A stretch of DNA of 64,000 nt from Polyodon spathula (GCF_017654505.1 NC_054559.1:9741781-9805780); one strand, 5' to 3'; positions 49,307-63,199 are shown, counted from the first letter of the stretch. Numbers and translations are program-made. The notes: generated by a model from the sequence alone, not told the origin.

Positions 49307-50558
49307 GTGTGTAGTGTAGTGACTACATCCTTTACACAGTAAAGCGATCAATTTCCTTTAAGGAATGTATAGCTAGAAAAATAACTGAGCTTGTTTCTTC
49401 ATCGTCAGATAATATAATTTAATTAAGAAATGGTCATGGTTTAACATTGCAATTTAAAGCTTTATTAAATGCAGGTAGAGGTGAAAGAAGAACAATAATG
49501 ACATACACAATTAATTTAGCATGCTTACTTTGGGAAAGCCCTGCCTTGAGCACAGTACTTTGGTTCTACGTTTTGCAATACTGTCAATGAATGCAATACT
49601 CTGTCATTTTCTGTTAGATGTCTTTTTTGCTTTCTCTACGTGTTTATGCCTGGCAATATGATCTTTTAATGGTATTGACTAATATCTGATCAATAGAATG
49701 ACAGTAGAATTTGCAGAATAGTACCCCATCATCCTCATACAGATAATTAGAAAATGTTTTAGCAGGAACATTGCTTTTTCTTCGTTGGTGCTTCAGAAGA
49801 GACACGTGAGTGAAGTCACATGATGAATTAACTCAAATTGGTTGTGTGCAGTGCAAAAAAATAAATAAATAAAAGCGCAGCATTTTGAAGTTACGAGGAG
49901 AAAAACACAACTCTGCAAACTTCCACTGCCAACATGCCTAATTCAACTATGATGGCAGAAATAGCCCTACTCACCCAAGTCTCCCTAGCAGGTTTTGTGC
50001 ACAAAGCAATGACTAAGGAGGATTAAAGGGAGTTAAAGCAGATGAAAAGATCGAGACATGACAAGAAACAAGGAGAAGGAGTTCCTTTATTAAAAAGCTG
50101 AAATGTGTATACATTTGGAAATAAAAATAAGTATCCTATATATCCTTATTGGGACAGGCCTATTAATCTTTTGGAACATCAACACTTTTTTTTTTCTGAA
50201 AGGAACTGTAACACCATCAGCAAGAAATGTAGGTCCATCCACATGATTTACGAGCTCCCAAATTAACAGAGAGCCAGTGAAGGGTTGTAGAGGTAACCTG
50301 TTTATCATCTTCCCCGAAAGGGTTCAAATAATTAAAGGTGACGGTACTTATTAGCTGAAAACAGAGGACATAATGGATGCACAAACATGTTTTAACATCC
50401 TATAGGAAACACAAATTGAAGAAGTCAGATCTAAAAAACTTATTTTGCAAATATTCTCAACTTTCCAACCCCTTCAGACGTGGATTAGCGCGACAAAATA
50501 CTGAAAACTAGATTTTCTTCTGACCATTGTAACTGTACACCAGGTTGCACAGGCATTT

Positions 50559-50561
<3 letters not shown>

Positions 50562-50630
<69 letters not shown>
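50562..50630. repeat. (TA)n microsatellite
   Basis: About 34 TA units. Confidence 0.95.
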
Positions 50631-50631
<1 letters not shown>

Positions 50632-50913
50632 TAACCTTAAAATTTTCGAGACGACTGAATCCCCATACATAATAATGATCCAAATAGTGACCATGACAAG
50701 TCTAAAGAGATTTGAATTAAGTGTCATCCTATCTTGGATGCAGAACACACAATATCATGACAAAGATGCCAGGCAAAGGGATCCAATGTTTCTATTCCAT
50801 CCATACAGGCAGTTAACTGTTTGTTTGTTGACCAGTTAATCCACACAGGTGCTTCTTTCCCAGTAATAGACAGTACAGTTGAACAGTTTTTCCTCCAGTT
50901 CCTGAAGGGAATC

Positions 50914-51120
50914 TTAGCGTTCCTTGGTAGACTCATCATGGACATAATTGTCAGTTACGTTCCCCAATACCTCCTCCATCAGAGCTTTCTGCACCATCGC
51001 TGGCAGGTAGATAAATGCATAGATCAGCCACAGGAGAAGTAAAGCAATGATTAGGGGGACCCCCCAGTCAGAGATTAATATCGTCTCCTGACAGCGCGCT
51101 TGGAACATAGACTGCTGCAT
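50914..51120 (-). CDS. Single-pass membrane microprotein, 68 aa, unrecognised
   Basis: The ATG at 51118-51120 lies in a good initiation context (GGCACCATGC, A at -3). The 68 residues begin MQQSMFQARCQETILISDWG, continue with one strong transmembrane helix (about residues 20-42: PLIIALLLLWLIYAFIYLP), and end in a polar tail with an NVT glycosylation-type motif and the terminal STKER. A possible acceptor (GGAAAAG after a pyrimidine stretch) lies 20 bases upstream, so an upstream exon is possible. It is on the same strand as, and inside, the CHTF18 relic span. It resembles small integral membrane proteins of vertebrates but I cannot name it. Low-complexity artefact is unlikely given residue diversity. 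Confidence 0.45.
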   Translation of the reverse strand: MQQSMFQARCQETILISDWGVPLIIALLLLWLIYAFIYLPAMVQKALMEEVLGNVTDNYVHDESTKER

Positions 51121-51149
51121 GGTGCCTCCTGATGCTGGCTTTTCCAAAA

Positions 51150-52320
51150 AAGGTAAAAAAACACAGTGCTGTGCTACTGACTAAAAGCAAACGTGTTATC
51201 CGTCTCTCTGTCTGTGTTTATCTGCATGCACTGGATGTCATGATCTCCATCTAATTAAATCAGCTGAATTGAAAGAAAATTGTAGTTAAAAATAATAATA
51301 ATAATATTCAGACTCAAACTCGGACAATGCCAGGCAATTGTGTTTAACAACTCCCCATAAACAAACAGCACATCCTCTGTATACTGAAGTCTGCTCAAAT
51401 CTATGAAAAGGTTATGTTTAATAGATGGATCCTCCTTTGTATAAATCCTTTATCTAGGAAGCGTCACTAAGCTTCATACTGGTTGAACACATCTCTCGGC
51501 TAAAAGTCGCCTGAATTAATCTTCAGAAAGTACAAGGTCAAGGCCCTTTCCTGTTGTGTGGAATTCAACCGCTATGACAAATCCCCAAGAATTTTTGATT
51601 ACTTAATACTACAATCCAGGACAGACATAGTAAATATCATAAACTCTCGTTAACATTAAGCTATCCTGAAATATTAGTTTTTTTGTTAGATTAGACTATG
51701 ATAATTACACAAACATTGGTTATATAACCTAGTGTAAATTCAATGTAATGTAAAGTCATATGTTTGGTATTTTTCTTACAGTTGATCATTATACGTTATT
51801 TTTTAAATTTAATTTAGCATTCAAGACAAGTCCCTTGATGGCATGTCTGTCATCAATGGGATCTTTCAGGATAAATGCCAAATTCAGTTGGCAGACAAAG
51901 AGACAAGTGAAAGTATCCTTAAAAAAATGTGGAATAAATGTAAAATTGTTTTTTTTACAATGGTAGGAGCATTGAAAAATAATACCAGGCCTAATTAAAT
52001 GAATCCCCAACACTCACCACAAGCTTGGCATTACTGATGCAATCTTTCAATACACCCTTTAAATGTTGAGCGGGACCACCGCCCCCCTCCCTCTGCCAGC
52101 AAGCACACCTTTAAGTTTTGTTTGAAGATAAACCAGGCCGTCAAGCCCAGAGTGCCCTGAGAAGACATTTGGGTATATTAAAATGTGTAGCCAGGCTGGT
52201 AGTTATGGAAATCGGAAAGGATTAGAAGGATTTTATTGAGAGCCTGTGTGTTTAACCTTGGGTTGCATCTGGAATCTATTTTAGTCTTTAGTTTTTATTC
52301 CGCAACAGAAAATACATAGT
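51150..52320. other. No gene recognised
   Basis: AT-rich; only short frames without motifs on either strand. Confidence 0.4.
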
Positions 52321-52323
52321 CCT

Positions 52324-52602
52324 TGTGGCAGGGCACAAGCCCTGCTGCTGTAAATAATGTGTGTGAGCGGGAATGTAAAGTTGGCATGGATAAATCTGTC
52401 TCTGCTAGCAATCACAGGTGTAGCCATTCCCCAACTAGACAATGGGATGCCCCGTTTACACATAGTTATTCATTGGTTTAAACATTTTATTTTGTTCCTG
52501 TTTTTGCGTTTGTTTTTATTAAATAAATGTGTGCACCAGCACTTAAACTGCAGGTTTCTGTCTCTGGTTCTACTTCCTGCCAGTAGCCACTACCCTGTCA
52601 CA
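52324..52602 (+). mobile_element. 5' LTR of a truncated retrotransposon
   Basis: A 279-bp segment starts TGTGGCAGGG and ends CCCTGTCACA, giving TG...CA with inverted short ends, and has AATAAA in ATTAAATAAATGTG near 52518. It is followed within three bases by a primer-binding-site-like sequence. It is cut off after about 60 bp by TA microsatellite and the Tc1 element. A 125-codon plus frame across it is not a gene. Confidence 0.65.
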
Positions 52603-52604
52603 CG

Positions 52605-52622
52605 TGGTGTCAGATTGGATAG
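52605..52622 (+). other. Primer-binding site of the truncated retroelement
   Basis: TGGTGTCAGATTGGATAG directly follows the LTR. TGGTGTCAGAAGTGGGAT-type sites are common in gypsy/BEL-like fish elements; one stretch differs here. Confidence 0.55.
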
Positions 52623-52724
52623 TGCCCCTTGTGAGCCAGAGCGGGAGCAGTTTAACGTCATAATTATATATATATATATCTATATTATATATATATTTAT
52701 ATATATATATATATATTATATATT

Positions 52725-54523
<1,799 letters not shown>

Positions 54524-55681
54524 ATAACAATCTATATCTATACAATCTATATAAAAATCACTACACAATATTTCCAGCAAGTTGGGCACTGCTTAAGTGA
54601 GGCATTTCAGAATGACGTGCTTTTTTTCTGTCCCATGAGATTCTGACTTGCTCTATAGCAGCGCAGTGATTTTTTGACTCAGGTGGCTTTCCATAGAGAT
54701 CACAAAGCATGCGCACATAGTCTGGTTTGTTTACTTTTTGCTGTCTAAAACTTTTAAATAGAGGCTTTGTTGATCCTGTGTTTTTTTTGTTTGTTTGTTT
54801 TTGTTTTTTTTATATTAATCTTACATATCACACGGAGCTCTTTTTCATTTTATGGTGACGTGGTAAATAAGTGCAAAGTATTTTTGTCATTTCTAGAGAA
54901 TTCAAACATCTGATTTTTTAATCAAAATACATATTTGTTCGAATATTCGGATATTTGTCCCAGTACTATTATCAAATAAGTACCATAAAACGCCACATGG
55001 TTTAAAATAAATTCCCTATCATTTCACACTTTAATCCAGACAAATGATTTTTCAATTAGCAAGCTGTCTTAGCATGTTAGTCTGTCCGTCAAAAATATCG
55101 AATAACCTCAGACAGCAAAACTTTCCAACAAAATGTACAAATTTCTCAAAATACTTGAATAAAGATGTCATTTGGAAGGTTAATTTGTAATATATGCTAA
55201 CTATTAAACAACTTTATATAATACTCTGAACTACTTAATTATGAAAATGATTGTTAATAAGTTTCTAAAACAATATCAGCGCTATAATCTGTATTCCTAA
55301 GAGGCCCCTTCACCTTACTTCAAGCAGGAATGAACATCCCTGTTACACTGTAATTAAAGGAAAAATACATTTTGTAATTACTACGCAAGTAATTAAAAAA
55401 TAAAATAAAAAACAAAGACTGGGGTGTAGAGACCTAGGTTAAAAGCAAGGCAACAGAATAATTTTTTAAGTTATCATCTGGATGAATCGGAAAAGCTCAT
55501 AAGCAGGCAGAATGCAGTAAAGCTGAGCAGACCTGCTTGATTAATCTGTGAAGCCTACACTACTAAAAGTGGGCTAATCTTAATGAAATTAAGATGATCT
55601 CCTTTTGCATTTGTAATCTGGGTTTAAATACAGATCTTGTTATAACCCCCCCACCCCCCACCCCACCTCAGTAACTATTAC

Positions 55682-55904
55682 CTCATAAGGTCAGTGGGCC
55701 TCGTAAATAAAAGCACAGTAGCTGTAACATGTATGGCAGTAATGTTGGCTGTACCGACCGGTGCTTTGGGGAAATGTTCTCCAGCAGCAGACACAGCACC
55801 TCTAGGCAGAGAGACTACGTTGCCAGACGACTGCAGATCGAAAGATGTATCTCTGAGACCATGGCCTTCAGTAGGTTCTGCATCTGGAACCTCTTTGTCT
55901 GGGC
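55682..55904 (-). pseudogene. CHTF18: CHTF18 relic exon with in-frame stop
   Basis: Acceptor CTTCCTCCAG at 55905-55906, then QTKRFQMQNLLKAMVSEI, matching CHTF18 (human NRMSQMRNLIQTLVSGI). After RLAT the frame meets TAG (probably once CAG), then continues with SLCLEVLCLLLENISPK, like human LLLDALCLLLDILAPK. The last third no longer aligns well. Donor GTAATA at 55681. Confidence 0.75.
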
Positions 55905-56056
55905 CTGGAGGAAGATCATACATATAAATATACAGGCATGCTTTACAAGCATTCAACATACAATTGTGAAATACTGTTTCTGTCCCTGTGTAAAAATAGT
56001 TACTATAGTCAATACTGTGGCTATATAGTGCTCTTTTTTATGTTATTTTAAGGTTT

Positions 56057-56061
<5 letters not shown>

Positions 56062-56125
<64 letters not shown>

Positions 56126-56129
56126 ACAA
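56062..56129. repeat. (CA)n microsatellite
   Basis: About 30 CA units in the CHTF18 relic span. Confidence 0.95.
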
Positions 56130-56519
56130 TGGATGCAATTTTTTTTTTTTTTTTCAGTATAGTTTTGAGGGGTGACCATTTTCAACTACTGTACAGAATG
56201 GGTATCCCAAATTACCACACTGTTATTATCTAACCTCCATAATTCTTTGATCATAAAAGACCAAGTTTTGCTAGTAATAAACTACAAATTATTTTCTTTT
56301 ATATCACAACTTTTGTATCCATTTAGGGACATGCCGCAGATAGTAAAGCTTGTGCATTAATGCTTTGTAAACTCTGTCCAGTCAATTGCTGTGCACAACT
56401 GGACAGGGTTAAGTTAAAGAGGAAAAATCCTTGACAACAACAACACGGGTTACTTGAATATGAAACATCACATCTTAATATTGAACATGTATATTGGAAA
56501 TAAGCAATTCTAGTCATAT

Positions 56520-56660
56520 ACTGTAGCTGTTATAGGCGATTCTGCACACTCACCTCATAGTTGCTCTTGTGATTGGCGAATCTGCACACTCACCTCATAG
56601 TTGCTCTTGGGATAGGTGATTCTGCACACTCATCTCATAGTTGCTCTCAGGATAGGCGAT
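56520..56660. repeat. Three-copy 40-bp tandem repeat over a CHTF18 exon-intron junction
   Basis: The unit (minus strand AGAATCGCCTATCC ... CAACTATGAG then GTGAGTGTGC) occurs three times and part of a fourth. It contains the last 30 bases of the exon plus the donor. Copy 1 has ATGAGT; copies 2 and 3 retain GTGAGT. Confidence 0.9.
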
Positions 56661-56856
56661 TCTGGGCACGCTGGAAGCTGCAAACAGCTGGTGGAAAGTG
56701 ACAGGCAGGAAGGACAGGCACCTCATGAGTGTGAAGTTCTGGCCGTGCATGATCGTTTCATTCAGCATGTCTGATTTCCAGCCACTCCAGGGCAAGGCAC
56801 ACCACACTGAAATACAGGTCCTTGAACTTCATGTCCAGGAAGTTATCATACAGCCC
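56634..56856 (-). pseudogene. CHTF18: CHTF18 relic exon, frameshifted, donor mutated
   Basis: After acceptor TTGTTGCAG the frame gives GLYDNFLDMKFKDLYFSVVC LALEW, as in CHTF18 (human GLFDNFLRLRLRDSSLG and CVALDWL). A one-frame shift follows, after which SDMLNETIMHGQNF and LSFLPVTFHQLFAASSVPRI continue the family (human YPPFLPVAFHVLFASSHTPRI). The donor position reads ATGAGT instead of GTGAGT and is followed by two further copies of the exon end. Confidence 0.82.
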
Positions 56857-57739
56857 CTGCAACAAAGATTCATTAGAAGCATGATATACACTGGTACAGG
56901 CATATTCACTGGGGTTATTCATATGTATACTAATAATGAAAATGCTCTAGTGCACTGATAGTGTAAGGATTAATGCCCACATTGTCAAACAGGTAACACT
57001 GGAATAATGATCCATGATGTGGTACAGAACAGAAAAGTGAATGAGAACAGATCTCAAACCCCAGTGCACTAGAGCGGACATTTTGAAAAGAGCTTTGAAA
57101 CCGACTTTAAAGTTATAAGTGTAAGAAGTTGTCAAGATGTTACAGGTATGTTATTTAAACAGCTGTAGCAACACATAGAGACGTATAACACTATATTTTT
57201 CTGAACACTGCTACTTACTCTTCAAGATACTGGGGTTTGTAAAACTAATTTCAGTTTAGAAGTGTGTACCTGTGCACACACACAGAGAGACCAGTGATTG
57301 TGTAACTTCTTATACAAACCAAATAAACAGCTTAAATGAATTCAAGGCTATCCATAAAGAAAACACGCACACAGGGATTCAAATCCCATGTTATGAAACC
57401 AAATTAATTCAAACCACACAAGGTATTATCAAAGCAGAAGGCTGAGTTGACGTTGTACAAGGCTAACACAGCCCCAAATTACACTGCAACGCATTTCTGC
57501 ACAATACAGTGGTTGAAGGGGGGGGGGGGGGTGCCCTCAACTGAAGAAACAGCAGAACACAAAACAACTGTGTGAAATACACTAGCAGGATATACAGGGT
57601 GGACCATAATTACATACCCTTTTGCATGCTACCCCAATATGACAGTGATATCCCTTTTCATTGTTTCAGTTGTGTCGAATGCTTTTGGAACATTGGGGTA
57701 CAGTACTGTACTGTAGAAAACCCTGTAGTTTATTTATAC

Positions 57740-57845
57740 AATGGTTAAAAAGTATATCCCTTAAAGAAAAGTTTATATTTTTAATTGATTTATCTGTAGT
57801 GTTGATGCAAGATCGAATGTCATTCTCTGTAACATTTAACACAAA
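57740..57845 (-). pseudogene. CHTF18: CHTF18 relic exon fragment (AAA lid region)
   Basis: Minus-strand NVTENDIRSCINT resembles the CHTF18/RFC-like sensor 2 region (human EKTDNDIRACINTLQFL), followed by a poorer match with SLRDI. Lies in the expected order between the exons at 61.3 and 56.8 kb. Support is limited to a short match. Confidence 0.45.
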
Positions 57846-58149
57846 CTCACTTTTCTCGTTCAGCATTTATTTTTATTTTGTATTAATAGATTTTAAAAAG
57901 GTGCCTACGGCCAGGGTACATAACAGAAAGGCAAGGACAATTATACAGCAGGTAACATCTACAAAAATAAATCTATGTTGCTTGGAGACATGTTTTGTAT
58001 TGGATTGTGTGGTTATGCCAACAGACAACATCCACTGAAGGATAATGATTGCTATACTCCAAGGATCCATGACATATATTAATTTAGATGTATAATAATA
58101 ATAAAACAAGTTCACTGTCAGTATCATTTAACTGCCCAGTTTTTACATG

Positions 58150-58836
58150 TTATGTTTCATGTTATGCACATTATGTAATCATTTATTTTTTTTATTATAA
58201 AGCTGAATCACTACTTTAATTTATCAAAAATTACAGAAACCACTTTTTGTGTGTGTGGTGTTTTTTTTTAAAACTGCCCAAACACTTTTGTCTACGACTG
58301 TAAATAGTGCATCTTTTTTGTAGCAAAATAATTATGCAGTCATACAGAACACATCGGCAAATAGCAAGATACATTTTGTGGTATTTGGTAATTCTGTACA
58401 TTAATGAACCTGGTAGAATAATTATATCCTATACAGCATTAACAGATGGAAGGATGACAAACTCTGAGCCCTGCTGCAACTATCATGTCTTTATAAAAGC
58501 TTAGAGATTAGATTTTAATTTTAGATGAAATGCTGAAGTTGGGGCTAAATCTTTATTTAAGAAAATGCTAATACAGATGGTGCTGTGATGTAATGCTTTA
58601 ATTACTTTTCCTTGGAAATGCCCCTGTGACACACTACGAGAGCGTGGACATGAAGGCGTTGGACAACATACTCATGCAAATAAACTGATCCATTGACCTG
58701 TGCAAGAACCACTGTATTACACAATCACTGCCCAACATAGGAATGTTTATATAGAAAGGTAAAACTTATTAAAAAGTTAAGTCAAGTAGACAAACATCTT
58801 GGATAATGACTATCATAACACACATTACATTCAACA

Positions 58837-58877
<41 letters not shown>

Positions 58878-59085
58878 GATTAGACCTGCCAATGCACAAA
58901 TACTATTTTCTACAGTATGCATGGTTACAAGTCATTGTAGACGCAGATGATTCACTGCAGGAACAGAGATTTCTCCTTCTTTTTCTTCAAAGTGTTACCT
59001 CTCGACCACCTCTTTAGTATCACTGTATTTAATTATGCTCAGGAAAATGCTGATCGCTGCCTTTAACAAGAAAGAGATGAGAATG
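58150..59085. other. No gene recognised
   Basis: AT-rich, with a (CA)n at 58839-58874. A Tc1-like end (CCAAACACTTTTGTCTACGA) lies near 58277. Confidence 0.4.
58839..58874. repeat. (CA)n microsatellite
   Basis: About 17 CA units. Confidence 0.94.
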
Positions 59086-59092
59086 TGAGTAA

Positions 59093-60190
59093 AATACAGC
59101 GCCTATAGAAAGTCTACACCCCCTTGAGCTTTTTTATAGCTGTGAGTCTGTTGGGATAGGTCTACAACTTTGCACACCTAGATTTGGCAATATTTGACAA
59201 TTCTTTACAAAACTGTTCAAGCTCTGTTAAGTTCCTTGGGGAGTGTTGATGGTCAGCAATCTTCAAGTCATGCCACAAATTTTCATTTGGATTTAGGTCA
59301 AGGCTCTGACTGGGCCACTCAAGGACATTTACGTTTTTGTTCCTTAGTCACTCCAGTGTAGCTTTGGCTGTGTGCTTTGGGTCATTGTCATGCTAAAAGG
59401 TGAACTTCCATCCCAGTTTCAGCTTTCTTGCAGAGGGCTGCAGGTTTTCCTCCAGGACTTCTCTGTACTTTCATTTTCCCATTCATTTTCCCTTCTACCT
59501 GAAAAGTGCCCCAGTCCCTGCCAATGAAAAACATCCCCATAACATGATGTTGCCACTACCATGCTTCACAGTAGGGATGGTGTTCTTTGGGTGATACGCT
59601 GTGTTGGGTTTGCGCCAAAAATAATGCTTTGCATTTAACCTAACCCTAACCCAAAAAATTCCGTTTTAGTTTCGTCAGACCACAAAACTTTTTGCCATAT
59701 GGCTACACAATCTCCTGAGTATTTTTTGCATACTTCAAATGGGATTCAAGGTGGGCTTTCTTGAGTAATGGCTTCCTTCTTGCCACCCTACCATACAGGC
59801 CAGATTTGTGGAGTGCTTGGGATATTGTTGTCACATGCACACTTTGACCAGTCTTGGCCATAAAAACCTGTAACTCTTGTAAAGTTGCCATTGGCCTCTT
59901 GGTAGCCTCTCTGATCAGTCTCCTTCTTGCTCAGTCATCCAGTTTGAAGGGACGGCCTGATCTAGACAGGGTCTTGGTGGTGCCATACACCTTCCACTTC
60001 TTAATAATCTTCTTGACCGTGCTCCAAGGGATATTCAAGGCCTTTGATATTTTTTTTATATTCATCCCCTGATTTGTGCCTTTCAACAACTTGTCCCTTT
60101 TTTTCACTTGGAAGGTGTGGGGTAAATGAAAAATAAAACAATTTTATTGCAAATTCCATGCTATAAGGCAACAAAAGGTGAACATTTTGA
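59093..60190 (-). mobile_element. Degraded Tc1 element
   Basis: Left end GCGCCTATAGAAAGTCTACA is the known terminal sequence of a Tc1 subfamily; the right end degrades near 60190 (GTGAACATTTTGAAAGGGG). The minus strand encodes a broken transposase of a group different from that at 53 kb. Confidence 0.82.
59270..60110 (-). pseudogene. Tc1 transposase remnant
   Basis: The best frame (59703-59891) gives LQVFMAKTGQSVHVTTISQ and HKSGLYGRVARRKPLLKKAH, matching the linker between the DNA-binding domains and the catalytic core of Tc1 transposases. The catalytic part continues toward 59270 with several stops and indels. Confidence 0.82.
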
Positions 60191-60206
60191 AAGGGGATGC
60201 AGCGAG

Positions 60207-60396
60207 TACTGATCCAGGATCAGTGAGAGAAAAATATAGAAAACATTTTTCAGAATATAATAGTACAAGGTTATGGCTAGGGTTAAAGTTAGGGTTAGGG
60301 TAGGGTTAGGTACAGTTTGCCTTCCCGCTATCTGGACTTAAAGACAAGGTATTTTTTGTTTTTTGTTTCTCTCACTGATCTTAGATCAGTACTTGG
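60207..60396. mobile_element. Palindromic MITE-like element with telomere-like core
   Basis: AGTACTGATCCAGGATCAGT at the left and the complement of the right end (AGTACTGATCTAAGATCAGT) form about 30-bp inverted repeats including GAGAGAAA. The interior holds GGGTTAAAGTTAGGGTTAGG, three to four TTAGGG-like units. No coding. Confidence 0.75.
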
Positions 60397-60847
60397 GGGA
60401 ACAGTCTGCCTAGAGCCCTCACTTCCACTCCAAGCAACAAGAAAAAATGGCTTAATGAAAAAACTGCTGATCAGCGATTCTGTGACTTAATAGAAAATTA
60501 ATTATAAAACATACTACAAAAGAAAGATGCTCCAAACACTAAAATGGTGATTAAAATGTCACTGTTTTCTGACTTTCTGAAGTTAAACAAATATGACGGC
60601 CAGGATCTAAATTGTATTATACAGCAGTCAGCAAGGCAGATGAAGAGCTGTATGCCAAAAAAACTTTGATAATTATGCGGTATGAATTTCACAAACATTT
60701 TGTTATTTATTTACGTTATTTATTTTATTTACTTATGCTGCATCAGCTACATTTAAACAAAATAAATATAGTCATATTTACTATCCAACCTTGCCTCATT
60801 ATTATTTTGACTGATTCATACATTAAATACATACTGCAGACTCAGCT

Positions 60848-60966
60848 CGTAGTGGAAAATTAAATGCCCCTCGAGAAGACTACTGTTACCTCAGCCTGCG
60901 GCTTCGGGCATTATAGCCCGGTCAGTAACAACAGCCTTCCCGAGGGCCAATAATTTTCCACTATAG
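60848..60966. mobile_element. Short palindromic MITE-like element
   Basis: TAGTGGAAAATTA at 60850 and its complement at 60952-60965 close an imperfect 117-bp palindrome that pairs CCCCTCGAGAAG with CTTCCCGAGGGC and further inward. Noncoding. Confidence 0.72.
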
Positions 60967-61249
60967 CCCTCTGCTCCAGTCCATATTTACTAATACACAA
61001 TGTACATTCATGCATTACAGTAAGCATTCAAAAGGTTTAACACAAGTGACATGCTGATATTTTAAAGTTGTTGTTTTTTTTTTCTAAATTGGATAAGGCA
61101 GGCAATCAAAAGCACGATGTAGTTAGTTGCTCAGTCTGTGGGTCTGGTGGGAGTTTTCCAACAGTTTTTTTGTAAGCACTGAGCAGCATGTGTGGGAGCA
61201 GCTGATTAATTTGCTTCAGTGCTACTTGATGTTCTATTTGCAGACTCAC

Positions 61250-61340
61250 AGTGAGAGCTCCATTAGTATCGTGAATGATCAGGCAGTTGGGTTTCTCATT
61301 GGCTCCCAAGACAGATTTCATCTGGGTGGCCATTTCGTAG
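61250..61340 (-). pseudogene. CHTF18: CHTF18 relic exon, Walker B destroyed
   Basis: Frame ATQMKSVLGANEKPNCLII matches CHTF18 (human ATQMESVLGAGGKPNCLVI) almost without gaps and ends at a GTGAGT donor. The following Walker B residues, DEID in the family, read HDTN here, so ATP hydrolysis by a product would be lost. The acceptor is CTACTGCAG. Confidence 0.85.
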
Positions 61341-61586
61341 CTGCAGTAGCACTTTTTTAATCACTGTTTTATCGATGTTAGCAGCTGCTAAATGGAAATA
61401 TTCTAACAGCCCTTGCTCCTCTAGCCAGGCTGAAAAGTGGGAATGACCGCAACCAGGGACCAGGGAATTTAGGAATGCATCCCAAATGACAGCTGCGGCA
61501 ATACAAAGGGAAAAATTGCTATGTAAAATTCCCTTGTAAAAGTCATAAGCACGCCACTTGTCTCTTATAAAAGCTCCTGTGCTCAC

Positions 61587-61779
61587 CTCCACCCCTGTCC
61601 CGGTGCAGTCATCCTTCATTACCAAGAGACATGGAAGCTGTAAGTGGAGGTCACATTGATGTAGTCCTTGAGGATCGGCGGTCTCTTAAGGACACGTTTC
61701 TGCCCAACTTTCAGTGGGGTTTTGTAGCAGGGCCATTTCACCACCATCAAAAACTCTCTGGACTGGGACGTTTTTACTC
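61587..61779 (-). pseudogene. CHTF18: CHTF18 relic exon, N-terminal region, frameshifted
   Basis: Frame VLKRPPILKDYINVTST matches the conserved CHTF18 motif (human VLRRPPILEDYVHVTST). One base appears lost soon after, since LVMKDDCTGTG continues in another frame up to a GTGAGC donor. Acceptor TTTTCTTGTCAG at 61780. Only 247 bp separate it from the next relic exon, so the exons for residues about 200-430, including Walker A (GPPGLGKT), are gone. Confidence 0.85.
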
Positions 61780-63008
61780 CTGACAAGAAAACAGTTTTTT
61801 TTGTGTATTGAGCATTTTGGCTAAATATTCTCATACTGCTTAGGAAACAACCTTGTCATAAATGATTATACCGTTTTGGCATACTACCTATGAACTTCTG
61901 AAATACAAATGAAGTTGTAAATGGCAATGGTCAAGGGCAATATGCTGAAACGAAGTACTGCACTTCTCACTTTAAGACACCTTTCACACTCAGATAAGGA
62001 AACCTGATCTGTGACCTTCTTGAGAAGTCCTCAGGGTGAGATGATGTTAACCAATCCAAAGTCAAGCTTCTTAACGGCTTCAAGCCTCTGGCTCTTTGGT
62101 TTTCTAGGATGCTAGTTAAGCCAATTGAACAGATTCTAAAAATATTTCAACAATTTATAACCAAAATGTTCACAATTCAATCTGTTACCTTTGTGTGATT
62201 ACAAGCAGAGATAGAATCTCGAGACCCGGTCTCGGTCTCCAGATCAATCTCGAGACCACATTTTAAGGTCTTGGTCTTGGTTTCGGGCAGTCTGCTCTTG
62301 ATCTGGGTCTCGTCGGCACGTCGGGTGTTGGTCTGGGTCTCGGTCTCCGCACGTAGATTGGTCTCATTCATAAACATTCTCAAGTTTATTTTATTTTCTC
62401 GATTATCATATATCCTTTTTTTATCCTTCAAAACGCACTCACTTTTATACATTGACAGCAATTAAATACAAAATAATGCAGCCATTATACTCGAGTCTAG
62501 AGAGCAGCATTCAAAATTACTAAATTTAAGGCATCAGACTTCATGCTGCTACAGCGTCTCTCAGCCTCTCCCATGAAGCAAACTTTACTCCTGCCACCAA
62601 ATAAATTTCCTGTAATATATTAGTTACTTTAACAAAATTGTGTCAGCAACACAAATGCCTAGAAATAGTATTATCTGTACATATCTGTCAAGTCTTGATA
62701 AGGACCCTCCTGGTCAGAAACAGTCTCCCTTCCTGGGACCCGTTTAATCTAGGAATTTTCTGGTTTGTATATTAGGCTAAGTATATTATTTTTCTCTTAT
62801 TTATTTATATAACATATAACAACCAAAAACGCATCTTGATTTATTGGCACGCTTGGGTTTTATAATTTTGGAATTACGTATCACTGTTAAAAGGAAATAT
62901 GTCTGCGCACCTGCATTTTGCGTTTTGCTACGTTTTTTGCTGCGGTGTTTGAAACTGCACAGCGCTTTGAGATGCTTTGCATTTAGGCTCCACATAAAGT
63001 AACAGTTG

Positions 63009-63067
<59 letters not shown>
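63009..63067. repeat. (ATT)n microsatellite
   Basis: About 19 ATT units inside the hAT-like element; a second ATT tract lies at 63764-63820. Confidence 0.95.
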
Positions 63068-63196
63068 CGCCCCCACCCCCCACTGCAATAACGTATGAAA
63101 TTACAGGTATATTTTAAATGACTAAGCTACCAGCTGGTATATTCAAGGAATAATGTACTTGATCTTATTTCCACGTGATTTTATGTTTGCGTTTGC

Positions 63197-63199
<3 letters not shown>

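Larger units (their letters stand above)
45340..50900. other. Inside the CHTF18 relic span, no coding segment recognised
   Basis: Contains microsatellites at 46737-46895 and 47967-48020, a perfect hairpin at 49272-49306 and a GC-rich, T/G-tailed stretch on the minus strand near 48660-48840 that may be part of an LTR. No exon seen. Confidence 0.4.
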
